From Membranipora membranacea (lineage: Eukaryota > Bryozoa > Gymnolaemata > Cheilostomatida > Membraniporidae): a stretch of DNA of 64,000 bases. The DNA lies in the NCBI GenBank assembly GCA_914767715.1, contig OU612069.1, positions 20,951,387 through 21,015,386 of the forward strand, written 5' to 3'. Position numbers and translations under genes: made by a program. Shown in pieces: positions 37,601 to 47,700 of this stretch. Below the pieces are notes generated by a model. It saw nothing but the letters and a program-made list of their open reading frames with translations. It was not told where the DNA came from and made no database searches. How positions within the stretch are numbered: position 1 is the first letter of the stretch; each line of letters starts with the position of its first letter.

Positions 37601-39956
37601 CTTGGCGTCTGTCTCAAAACCTTCAGGAACCTGTCGGAACAAAAAGTGAGATGGTAGAGAGGCCCTACTAAGGGACAAAAAGTGAGATGGTAGAGAGGCC
37701 CTACTAAGGGTTTGAGAACATAGCATGGAGGAAGTATTGAATCATTAATAACATGACATTTTCTGGTGTCACATCTTATTCTCCCGTAGTGGGCCTGTTT
37801 CAACATGAGAATCCTATATTTTAGGAGGCTATGGGCTCTCAAGCGTTTAAGACGATGCCCGTCAATGGCATCAAGGATCAGGTAGTATTAGGGGAGGGGG
37901 AAATGTCACAGCAACGTCATCAGACCTGCCAAGTCTCACATCTTTGACGTGAGTCTCACGATTTTCCCCCTTTTCTCACGAATCTCACGCTTGTCTCACG
38001 ACTTTCCCCCTCTCACCTGCTTCAAAATCTTCTCTCCTCTGCTGCTTATAAAAGTCGTTTTGCCAATCTGACATTATTTCCTTGTATCTCTCAAGTTTGT
38101 TATGTTTTGGTATGTTGATATCCTGTCTAACTCTTTAGTGAGCCAAGCTCAACATTTTGTTTAAGTGTTAAATTTGTCTCTAAGACTATAATTCGCTAGC
38201 ACTATGTTCAAGGGCCAATAAACTATCAGCTAACTTTGGTGATATATAACACGCTAGTCTCTCTGCTACAAGATTGATTTCAGAATTCTGAATTTGTTTT
38301 AAGTTGAATAATTTACACAGTAGAGTAAAGTTACATTAGCAAAACAACATATGATACGGTATGTATGTGAGACACAGTGTGTACAGTACAATAGAATACA
38401 ATATTACGGCATTCCCACTCCTACAGTTAGGCATTGTGAATGTAAACAAGTATCCATGTAACAAATTCATTATTTCTTTCAAAGAAATAGTGAATTTGTT
38501 ACTAAAGTTTAGTACTATTTGATGTCTCAACTGTTTATGCATCACCGTTCAATATATCATGTCTTATCAACCGTCTAGAGCTGCATCTCCACTCTGCGAC
38601 CACCTTACCATCATAACCCTCACTCTACATACCATGTTGTGTTACAAACCCGCCAGTTACTGAACTGTTGGTACCAATTAACTCACATGACAGCGGAGAA
38701 TTCACTTTCAGGCAGCAAATGCTCAAATATGGCAGCCTAGGATAATTTGTTAGCCTATACCATGCACTGGAGGCTTCATATTTTACGCCGAAGACCAGTT
38801 TTCATGCGCGATTTTTTCCCCTTTTCCCATTCTCACTCCAATTCCCCCCTCAAGGGTTGGCAGGTCTGAACGTCATAGCAACGTCACAGCAACATCACAG
38901 CGGTCAGTCAAACCACAGACAGCAGGTCACTGACAGCTGATTTGATAATATTCTGACCAATGAGAGAGAAGTGACTCATCTGAGCAACGCATTTGGCGGG
39001 TGCAGAAGCTGCGCAGCTGCGATAACTTGGTTCATGCACAGCTTCACATCTTCACCACAACAAACACAAACCACACACACACAAGGCTGCAACTCATCAA
39101 ATCAACTGTCAGTGACCTGCTGTCTGTGTTCAAACTCAATCTTTTATACTTATAGTGACTTATAGTACACATTTAAATTTATGATTGAAATGTAAGGTGC
39201 GAGTGGGTCTCGTATCCAGGCCGCGAACACAGGCCCATCAAGTAAGTGGCCAGAGATTCTACCACTGCACCACAATGCACAAGGCCAGAGATTCTACCAC
39301 TGCACCACAATGCACAAGGCCAGATGATTCAAAGCAAGATGATTGGAAAGAGCTATATCTTTCATTCATCATTGGCTTTTCTAATTTCCAGTGGCAGATT
39401 CCATGACTACCACTGAACTTTTAGTCCTGGGTTCAAGCATGGAGTTAGAGGGACTCCTCTAGCTCCTAGTCCTTGCGACATGGATATTGGTCACCAATTT
39501 ATCTGTGAGGGCATATTGGGCTATGTTATTAATATTATTATTATTTATTACCTGGTTTTGCAGGAGAAGAGGGATTTCCAAAGTCGATTTGGTTTCGTCT
39601 TCACCATCTTCCTCATTTTCCCTTCTCCTTGCAGCTTCTATGAGTTCTTTGGCAGCTGCCTTACTCAGATTCCCCTCAGCACTGTCTTCAACTTTTGGTT
39701 CATCTTTATCTTTAAGCGTGGCTGGCTTTGCCTTAACATCCGTCCTCCATTTATTCATTTGAATTAGTGGAATTACTAAAGGTCCAGCTTTTTTGGGGGC
39801 TTCTTTAACACTTTTGATCTCTGAACCATCAACTTCTTTGATAAAGTCAGTTTCCTCATGTTTATCCTTCACTTCATTGAGAACTGACTTGGTTTTGAGA
39901 GGTCCAGTTTCAGATCTGGCTTTGAAACCGAATGAAAATCCTGATTTCTTGTCCAT
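31691..39956 (-). CDS. GPKOW: GPKOW, G-patch and KOW motif splicing protein, complete, 6 exons
   Basis: Exons (minus): 39552-39956, 37489-37630, 36390-36563, 34593-34781, 32570-32899 and 31691-31917. All are GT-AG with matching phases and give 488 residues; human GPKOW is close in length (about 476). GPKOW (yeast Spp2 relative) is a nuclear spliceosome component that binds the DHX16/Prp2 helicase and RNA. Seen in order: N-terminal SFGF and DFIKEVDGSEIKSVK with LVIPLIQ (residues 1-70); a G-patch at about 160-205 (FGLALLRGMGW, then LRPKGMGLGAD); a KOW/SH3-like segment at about 242-290; a charged Ser/Lys/Asn-rich stretch (about 305-365); HWVRPHLKVKIIDRSYKEGRYY at about 366-387, with CRTDSGRLLEG at 403-413; and a C-terminal KOW at about 428-482 (SGRHGTEIGQV, LHYDDVCEYTG). 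Intron 1 (1.9 kb) contains a hAT-type element and a 36-bp duplication at its acceptor. Confidence 0.93.
33528..33799 (-). mobile_element. tRNA-derived SINE, copy 1, with duplicated head
   Basis: The minus strand shows a pol III A box (TAGCTCAGTTGGTCAGAGCG) and a B box (GGTTCAAATCC) 40-50 bp apart, so the head derives from a tRNA gene. The body (CGACTACTGGG, GGTGTGCTCCGA, CTGCAAACTGAGAGCAAC) matches 16635-16910. The extreme 5' part including the A-box start is duplicated in tandem with a 21-bp period (33758-33799). It lies in intron 4 of GPKOW, the intron before exon 5. Confidence 0.8.
35951..36074 (+). mobile_element. MITE family M, copy 1
   Basis: The left end AAGAGCCAATGCCAGGTCA and right end TGACCTGGAAATGGCTCTT are inverted repeats with few mismatches, and further inverse matching continues inside. 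124 bp, in an intron of GPKOW. A second copy is at 29831-29956. Confidence 0.65.
37639..37710. repeat. 36-bp perfect tandem duplication at the GPKOW intron 1 acceptor
   Basis: Two identical 36-bp units (37639-37674 and 37675-37710) begin ACAAAAAGTGAG and end CTACTAAGGG. On the gene strand they duplicate the pyrimidine tract next to the exon 2 acceptor at 37630. Confidence 0.95.
37921..38868. mobile_element. hAT-type non-autonomous DNA transposon
   Basis: 948 bp with 12-bp terminal inverted repeats CAGACCTGCCAA / TTGGCAGGTCTG. It is flanked by an exact 8-bp target-site duplication AACGTCAT (37913-37920 and 38869-38876). An 8-bp duplication and CA(G)-starting ends are hallmarks of hAT elements. 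Subterminal regions repeat CTCACG/TCTCACG motifs. No transposase frame is present. It lies in intron 1 of GPKOW. Confidence 0.85.
38458..38502. repeat. 45-bp hairpin inside the hAT element
   Basis: GTAACAAATTCA...TGAATTTGTTAC arms of about 22 bp with one mismatch fold into a near-perfect stem. Confidence 0.8.
38914..39129. mobile_element. MITE-like element with about 32-bp inverted ends
   Basis: The left end CACAGACAGCAGGTCACTGA and the right end TCAGTGACCTGCTGTCTGTG are exact inverses, extending to GATTTGAT / ATCAAATC. TCAAAC flanks both sides (38908-38913 and 39130-39135), a probable 6-bp target-site duplication. It begins only 37 bp after the hAT element's flanking duplication. Confidence 0.75.
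39190..39318 (-). mobile_element. tRNA-Gly-like SINE head with 35-bp tandem duplication
   Basis: The minus strand reads GCATTGTGGTGCAGTGGTAG and then AATCTCTGGCC, very close to the 5' half of a tRNA-Gly gene, including the A box. The 35-bp segment (39248-39282) is repeated at 39283-39317. The B-box side is eroded (GTGTTCGCGG). It lies in intron 1 of GPKOW. Confidence 0.6.
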
Positions 39957-40700
39957 CTTTTACCTTTTTTTTTATTTCAAACAGCAGTTGTATAAAATAG
40001 TTTGCAAACTCTCATAACACTTCCTGAATTTTCAAATCATACAATTATTGATAAATGTGTGCATGTGTGAACTTTGAGCCACTTCTAACAACTCCACTAT
40101 TTTTATTTTAGAATTATAAATGTACAAGATGAAACAACTCTGATTTAGAAGTAAATCTTAATTTGTTTTGTGTTTCACACTCCCTGTTTTCACCAGGGAG
40201 TGTGGACGCACTCTTTGATTTCATACAATCTTTTTTCCTGGATTATGTATTACAAGGCACTTCAAAACAGCAACACAAAAGACTTGGCTGAGAAATTCTG
40301 TGACGATGCTCCTAGATAGGCCAATGAACTAGTTCATTGGATAGGCCATCATAATTTAGCGGTGATAAGCCTACTTGGAATTTGTTTTGTGTATTGGTGC
40401 ATAGATTTTGAATTTGAGTTTTACTAGGTATTGCCAGGATCAATTGATGGCCATTTGATGATACCAATGAACTAAACCTCCGGTTCATTGATGATACTTC
40501 ACAGACTACAATCAAATTGATGCACGCTGCTAAACCCATTGCAATTTTAAAACTTAAAATCTGATCAATACAAAAACCTGGAGGATGGACCGCACTACAC
40601 TGACTCTACTCTTATGTCAGAGATCTACTAGCCTTACTCGGATTGGAGGCGAGTCAATATCTAACTTCTTCCATATCCCTCTGCCCAATCAGAAATCCTG

Positions 40701-40760
40701 TAGTCTGAGCCCCCATGCTCTTGCCTCCTCCCCCCCCCCCCCTCACCCTCCCCGGCCGGA
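40701..40760 (+). repeat. C-rich short dispersed repeat, copy 4
   Basis: TAGTCTGAGCCCCC, then TCTTGCCTCC, a C run and CCGGCCGGAG. Confidence 0.55.
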
Positions 40761-41490
40761 GAAAAATATACCTGCAGTGTAGTCACCAGAAAAACTTTTC
40801 CAATTAAGTCATTTATAAATAATAAATATAATTAATACCACATAAAGTCTTATTGATTCATCAAACACGCAAAGTTTCATGATTTTCTTTTTTTGATATA
40901 AGTTTTTATATACTTAGATCCCGCTAACATTTTCAATGTACAGAAACTATTGGTTAAAATTGATCCTGGAAATTAAAAGCATTGATGAGATTTGTGGGCT
41001 TCCAACTTTTAAGCCCATCATTTACACCATAGAGTTATAATATAGTATATATATAGTATATAATAACTCTATCATTTACACCTTGACATGACCTTGACAT
41101 ATGTATAACAAGGAGTCAATTAGTGATCCTCTGTAATTAGTTTGCTCAATTTGGTTTTATCTTTATATAAAATCAGACACATGAAACTCAGGGCTGCCTG
41201 TTTCATCAATTATTTCGGAAGTGAAACTCTTTAATACACTAAAAATAATTACAGATATATCTCAGTGTATTCTAATGACAATATTATTGATTGCCCAGCT
41301 ACTGAACAAGATAATCAGAAATTTAATAATATCAACATATTAATTGAGTCTTATATTTTATGATGAGAATTAATAATTATAATAAACTTTATCAAACTCT
41401 TTGATGTTCACGGAATGTGACGTGTTTAACTGATGTAGTGGGCAATCCAAACTTCCCCAGCACTGCTGTATGACAGAATAAAAGCCTATT

Positions 41491-41542
41491 TCCTCGCCGG
41501 GGGCCGTCGTGGGGGGGAAGAAGTCTTTAGGGCTCAGACTTA
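41491..41542 (-). repeat. C-rich short dispersed repeat, copy 5
   Basis: The minus strand reads AAGTCTGAGCCCT, AGACTTCTTCCCC, then CGACGGCCCCCGGCGAGG. It matches the copy at 13804-13855 over most of its length. It sits inside the first array unit and is absent from the other units. Confidence 0.6.
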
Positions 41543-42345
41543 TTCTGAGGCTGTTTGGCAGTTAGTTTTCCTTCTGCAACAGAACTAGTTACATTTTTAA
41601 TCGCTGTTCAACAGGCCATATAGGGAATCTCACAGATCAGTTTGAAAATTGCTTTATAATCCGCAGCATCTTGTTATCAATAATCAACTTGATGCTACTT
41701 CTTCTATTTTTTGCCTAAAATCAAACTGTTCAGGGTAAGCTGTTAAATCTATTGTAATTTTCAAACTCAAGATCCAATCAAAATTGATTGAGTTATCAAC
41801 AAAAAACCTGGAATATGAGCTGCATGTCAATGATAACACCAATGCTACTACACCTTTCAATGACGTTAGGTTGCCCACAATTAAATGCCTCAGTGCCTCA
41901 ATGCTAATACTCCATATAGTGTCAAAGCCTATGGGAAGGACTGATTTATTTCTGACTCTGATATAAATTCTCAGCATAGACTAGACTAGGCTTTCAAATT
42001 TATAAAGTGGTACCCAGTGTCTGTCATTAGCTTTTATTTGTAAAAAATCTGGTCTTCTGAGATGGAAGTTATACTTCCTTATTGTAGGAGGGTACAACTT
42101 CACAGATTTAATTCCTCCTACTAAAAAACGCTAAAAATAATAGTACGAATAAAAACATATGGGAAAGTCTTAAAGGATTTAAAAAATAATTAATTGTATG
42201 GCATCACCGATATCTATATTGTTGGCAATGACTAGGTATTCGATTTTGCAATAAAAAGCTTTTGTAAAGAATTAAAATTATATCACATTTCATTCTTTTG
42301 TGTAAGTAGATCCTGCTCACATTTCATTGAACAGAAGCGGTGTAA

Positions 42346-42493
42346 GGTGTGGCTAGGTTCAAAGTGACACTGCCAAGCGGCGATTAGTGTCTGTTGGATA
42401 CATTCTAGTTTTCTCCCAGTATGAGTATGCGGGGCAACTTGTGTCCCTCTTTAGGGGCAGCCCAAACTCTTTTTTTTTGTAATAAACAGGGCT
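42346..42493 (+). mobile_element. Insert element X, copy 2 (internally deleted)
   Basis: Lies in the second array unit. It shares both ends with 43804-44020 but lacks about 60 bp in the middle. The first array unit lacks the whole segment (about 40950). Confidence 0.6.
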
Positions 42494-43803
42494 AATGGTT
42501 GAACGTAATCCTGGAATTTTGAAATACTTATAATATTTGTGAGCCTACCATTTACACCTTGACATATGTATAACAATAAGTCAATTATTTGTCCTGTGTG
42601 TAATTACTACAACCAATTTGATTTTATCTATATATAAAATCAGCCACATGAAACTCAGGGCCGCCTGTTTCATCAATTATTGTGGAAGTGAAACTATTTA
42701 ATACACTACAAATAATTACAGATATATCTCAGTGTATTCTAATGACAATATTAATGATTTCTTTTCATCTACTGAACTGGCAGCTTGTAACAAGATAATC
42801 AGAGTTTTAATAATAACTGTGTCTTATTTTTATGATGAGGATTAATAATTATGATAAACTTTATCAAACTCTTTGATGTTGACAATTGTGTTTAACTGAT
42901 ACAGAAAGGCGATCCAAACTTTCCCAGCACTGCTGCTTGGGGCTTCTGGAGGGTGGTTGGCAGTTAATTTTTACTCTGCAACTCAACTACCTTGAACCTC
43001 AACACCATAAGAACCCCTACTCTGATATCAACATAACAGTTGGAAGCAAACCGGGCCAGGCTTTATGAGGGAAAAATCCTCAGCTGTAAACTAAATAATT
43101 TTCGACTCTTATGGTTCACGCTGCAGAAGTTGGCCTGGTACTTATGACAACTCATCTCACATACTTTACCCTGTGTCAGGTAGTAAACATGCAGGAGTCA
43201 CTCTGATCCCTTCTGCCTCTCTACCCTGCTGAGTATGATCCAGCTGTGAGATAATGAGACAAACTGTATTGTTATCAAGAAGAACTTCAAACCTAGCTAT
43301 CTACAAAACATAGCAATTCTTTAACACCAAGCACAAAATATTAGGAATATCCTGAAGCCTGAAGTTAACCAACACGAGAAGGCCTGATGTCTTTCTGACT
43401 CCGATATAAATTCTCAGCATAATCTAGGTATTCATACTGTAGTGTGCTAAACAGTCTCTGACATTAGCTTTTAGTTGTAAAAAAATTGGGCCTTCTCAGA
43501 TGGAAGTTACACTTTCTTATTGTAGGAGGGAATAACTTCACAGATACAATTCCACTCACTAAAAAAGAGCTAGAAAATAATAGTACGAATAAAACCGTTT
43601 GGGAGAGTTTTAAAGGATTTAAAAAAATAGTTAATTGTATGGCATCACCGATTTCCAGATTGTTGGCAATGACCGGGTATTCAATTTTGCAATAAGAAGC
43701 CTTTTTTAAGGAATTAAAAATATCACATTTCATCCTTTGATTTAAATTTTTTGTATACTTAGATCCTGCTCACATTTCATTGCACAGAAACGGTGCAAGG
43801 TGT

Positions 43804-44020
43804 GGCTAGGTTCAAAGTGTCACTGCCAATCGGCGATAAGTGCCTTTTTCAGTTTTTGGCAGCTTGCTGCATACTCAAGTTCACGAGGTCCTGAATGGCC
43901 TCACTTCTAGGATACATTCTAGTTTTCTAGGATGTATCTCAATTTCATTATGAGGATTTCGGGCAACTTACATCCCTCCTTAGAAGCAGCCCAACATCTT
44001 TTTTGTCATAAACAGAGCTA
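43804..44020 (+). mobile_element. Insert element X, copy 3
   Basis: Lies in the third array unit. It matches 17865-18078 across about 215 bp, which shows the segment occurs outside the array and is probably mobile. Confidence 0.65.
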
Positions 44021-44759
44021 ATTGTTGAAAGTAATCCTGGAATTTTGAAACACTTATAACATTTGTGAACTTTCAACTTCCGAGCCTACCATTTACACCT
44101 TGACATATGTATAACAATACTTCAATTATTTGTCCTGTGTGTAATTACTACAACCAATTTGATTTTATCTATATATAAAATCAGCCACATGAAACTCAGG
44201 CCGCTTGTTTCATCAATTATTGTGGAAGTGAAACTCTTTAATACACTATAAATAATTACAGATATATCTCAGTGTATTCTAATGACAATATTATTGATTG
44301 CCCAGCTACTGAACTGGCGGCTTTTAACAAGATGATCGGTATTTTAATGATAATTGTGTTGTATTTTTATGATGAGGATTATTAATTGTGATAAACTTTA
44401 TCAAACTCTTTGATGTTGACAAAATGTGTTTAACTGATGTAGATAGGCGATCCAAACTTTCCCAGCGCATTTTCACTCTGCAACTCAAATACCTCAAACA
44501 TCAAGACGGCAGAACCCCTACTCTGATACCAACATCACAGTCGGAAGCGAACCGATCGGGCAGTAGGAAGGGAAAATCCTCAGCTGTAAACTAAATAATT
44601 TTCGGCTCTTGTGGTTCACGCTGCAGAGGTTGGCCTGGTGTTGGTGACAAGGCTCTACCCGTTGTCGGGTAGTAAACATACACAAGTCAGTCTAATCTCT
44701 TCTTCCTCTCTGCCCTGCTGTGTTTGACCCAGCTGTGAGTTAATGAGACAAAATTGCAA

Positions 44760-47700
44760 TGAGGGATTCAGCAGTTTAATGCGTCGATGCTGTTTGTTAC
44801 ATTTCGCTCAAGTAGGTTTTTAAACCTCGCCATCGACAATTCACCTCAATACTTTAATACTGAGGACAATAATTTTTAATTACAGTCGTAACATCATAGG
44901 AAATATCATTATGGATATTATTAAAAGGCCAGAGAAATGCACATCACACTGTGCCTTGGTATTTGAAATAAGGTTATTCTAAATGACAATGTTTGCCTCA
45001 GCCAGATAGCATAGCTTAACCCATCTTAATCGAGGGGCTTGGTGTGACGTCCCATAGAAAATGATCGGCATTTTAGGATAAATGCTAAGCGGTCAAGATA
45101 GTTATTATGCACTCGGCAACAAGGCATTGAAGAGGTTCGAACTCACTGAGCTGATCATCAAAGCTTTAATTACAGATTATAATAACGCCTATCCATTTTT
45201 ACTCTCAATTGTTATTTAACATCAGCGAAAATTGCTGCAGTTTTACTGAAATTATGTTCACAGGCTGTTTTATTTCATATGCCCTAATGACTTTTCAGCC
45301 TGAAATCTCTAAAACCATACCAAACATGGTCTAGGAGGACTTTCACCTCAATGTCAAATCGCTGCATCAAATTGTATGAGAAATTCAAACCATATAGTGG
45401 CATCATACAAAGACTTTTCTAGGGTTTTTTTTCAAAAATAAACCTGCCAAACAGAACATAACTGAATTAATTATTAAAAGTTCTTGTCACTATCTCTAAG
45501 TTTATGTGATTTCTATATCGCCAAACTTTCCAACTACATTTCATTATGGCAAAATCAGTTTTCAGATTTTTTGCTGCAATTCAAAAATGATACTTTTTTT
45601 TTCACAGATAAAACAATCCGTTGGGCTGAAAAATATCACCTCACACCCGACAGCTCATCACAGCAAGATTCATAGTACCCTGTGGGCTGGGTATAGGAGG
45701 GGCGGGCTACTGTTAGTCTATCAATGTTTATGGGTTGAATAATGTATTGAGCTAATTTTTTAGCTGATAAGCGTAGATTAACGAACACCCACAGAGTGTT
45801 AACTCTCAGCTGGATAAACAATTCTCTGAAAGGCGCTCCCCGCTTGCACATAGGTGCTCTCCAGTAAACTTTCCTACTAACTTGTTTCTTTGTACACTAT
45901 ATCTGTCGGGGCTGCAGGGTTTCTCTGGCGTTTCCTCAAGTTTGTGTACAATAATTATTCTGGGCTCCTGTGAAATCTTCTTTCTGGAGCAGCTAGCTGC
46001 CTATCAGGCACTCTTGGCATTACTGAAAATTCAAAACCGTAGTCTACATACCAGAACCACTACACACACACACAGTACTCTAGAGGAGTTAATATTATCT
46101 GGTGTTCAGTTTAGCTAGTTTGCGGTTGACTCAAATTTAGCTAGCACTAAATTATGACTAGCTGAGAGACTAATGTTAGCCTCAAATGTTAGCAATTTTA
46201 AGTCTGCGAGAAATTGCCAACATTTTTCTGTGTATATTATAGTCTTATAGGGTATATCGATAATTTAGTATAGACTCAATATTTTGATAACTGTATCGAA
46301 TCAGTACTGGATTGATGCTAATAATTAGCTGTCTGCAAGACTTTCTTCACAGTTTAATATCTTTGCAAAATTATATGACAGCCATCCATCAAGGCCATTA
46401 TCTTTTTATTCATTCAGATAAAGTGTGAAGTGTTAGAAATTACATCTGGGAATCTCATCAAAAATAAATGTCGCAATGATCAGATCTATTTGCAAAATTG
46501 ATTGCATCAAACAATTCGAAATGGTCTGGGTTTAAGTTTATTGATAATTTTTATATTGAGAATAGTTTGCTAGCTGTACTATCATGGATTTAAAATCTGC
46601 TTTAGTTTTCCCTGTCTCAAGGCCCAAATTCTTATGGAGCATCAATATTTCTAAAATTTGATTGTCAAGAAATTTTGGTTAAAACCCAAACCGGGACGGG
46701 AAGAGTGTTTAAATTCCATCAGGTAGATCACATCATCGTGGCCTGTGATCAGTAGTGCAACTTGATGATTATGGTTTAAATAATAATTTTGCCGGCTTTA
46801 AATAACTAAAGCAGTGGTCTTCATTATTTAATTCTATCACCTTATGTCGAGCCATTAAATAGTGGTTCTCGGGAGATAACTCCAAAAGTACAGAGGCCAA
46901 ACCAACAGCCATTCATTCACCGCTAAGCTTGACTGATTCTAAGTTATGTGTCATTAAAGTATACAGCATGTTCAGATGTGAATAATATCCGCCTCTACTC
47001 ACTCCCCGACACACCGATACTACAATCACCGCCGAAAGTGACATTAAATAATTTCAGTGCGCAACTGATCATCTATACATTGAAAATTACAGCCTAGATG
47101 TGACGGGGCTTGAAAAGGCCACGCTATTTGTGTTAAATACTACAGGATAGCAATAATGATATAGGGTGTTGATGGATGAAGCCCTTTGCTATTCTATGCT
47201 GAAGATGGCACTAATTGTAGATTTGATTAGGGGTTATTTGTATAGCTGGGTATTGTGTTAACTAATGGAGATGATGTTTCGGTCTTATTACGAATGTGAT
47301 TTTGGGTAGATAACACATGTATTATTAAATGCTCCAACGGATCACCAGCAATCAGCGCTAATCTCTTCCTCTTCCTAGACGCCCATCACCTGTGCATCAT
47401 AGCCTAGGCGGGTGGTGAGGAGGGCCCCCCTCCCCACCCACCCACCCCCCTACACGACAGCCTGCCCATCACATGTACATCATATAACAGGGTAACTTCG
47501 CAGAACTTTTATCCAATAATGGCCAAATTTAAACAACAGTAAAGACATGATTAATCTTATTGCAGAACTGTTATCCGATAATAGCCAAATTTAAATGGCA
47601 GTAAGGACATGATAAATCTGTTAAAAGACCTTCGCTTTTAATTCCACAGCTGATTGAAGATTTTTTCTAAATTATTACGGCAATCTAGATATAAGCTTCT

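Larger units (their letters stand above)
40300..44760. repeat. Degenerate tandem array of about 1.5-kb units
   Basis: Shared landmarks recur in order. CACATGAAACTCAGG is at about 41178, 42647 and 44186; CCAAACTT(C/T)CCCAGC at about 41447, 42913 and 44452. Blocks near 42050-42250 recur at 43485-43700, and GGTTCACGCTGCAG at 43112 and 44609. Spacing is about 1.47 and 1.54 kb. Divergence among units is perhaps 10-20 percent. A partial unit (40440-40580) resembles 41690-41810. No clear coding function was found; short frames in the units are broken. Confidence 0.75.

Noticed and set aside
43464-44594. Short ORFs in the tandem array that look alike between units
   Set aside because: Similarity follows from the DNA repeat; frames are broken between units and show no codon-level conservation that I can see.
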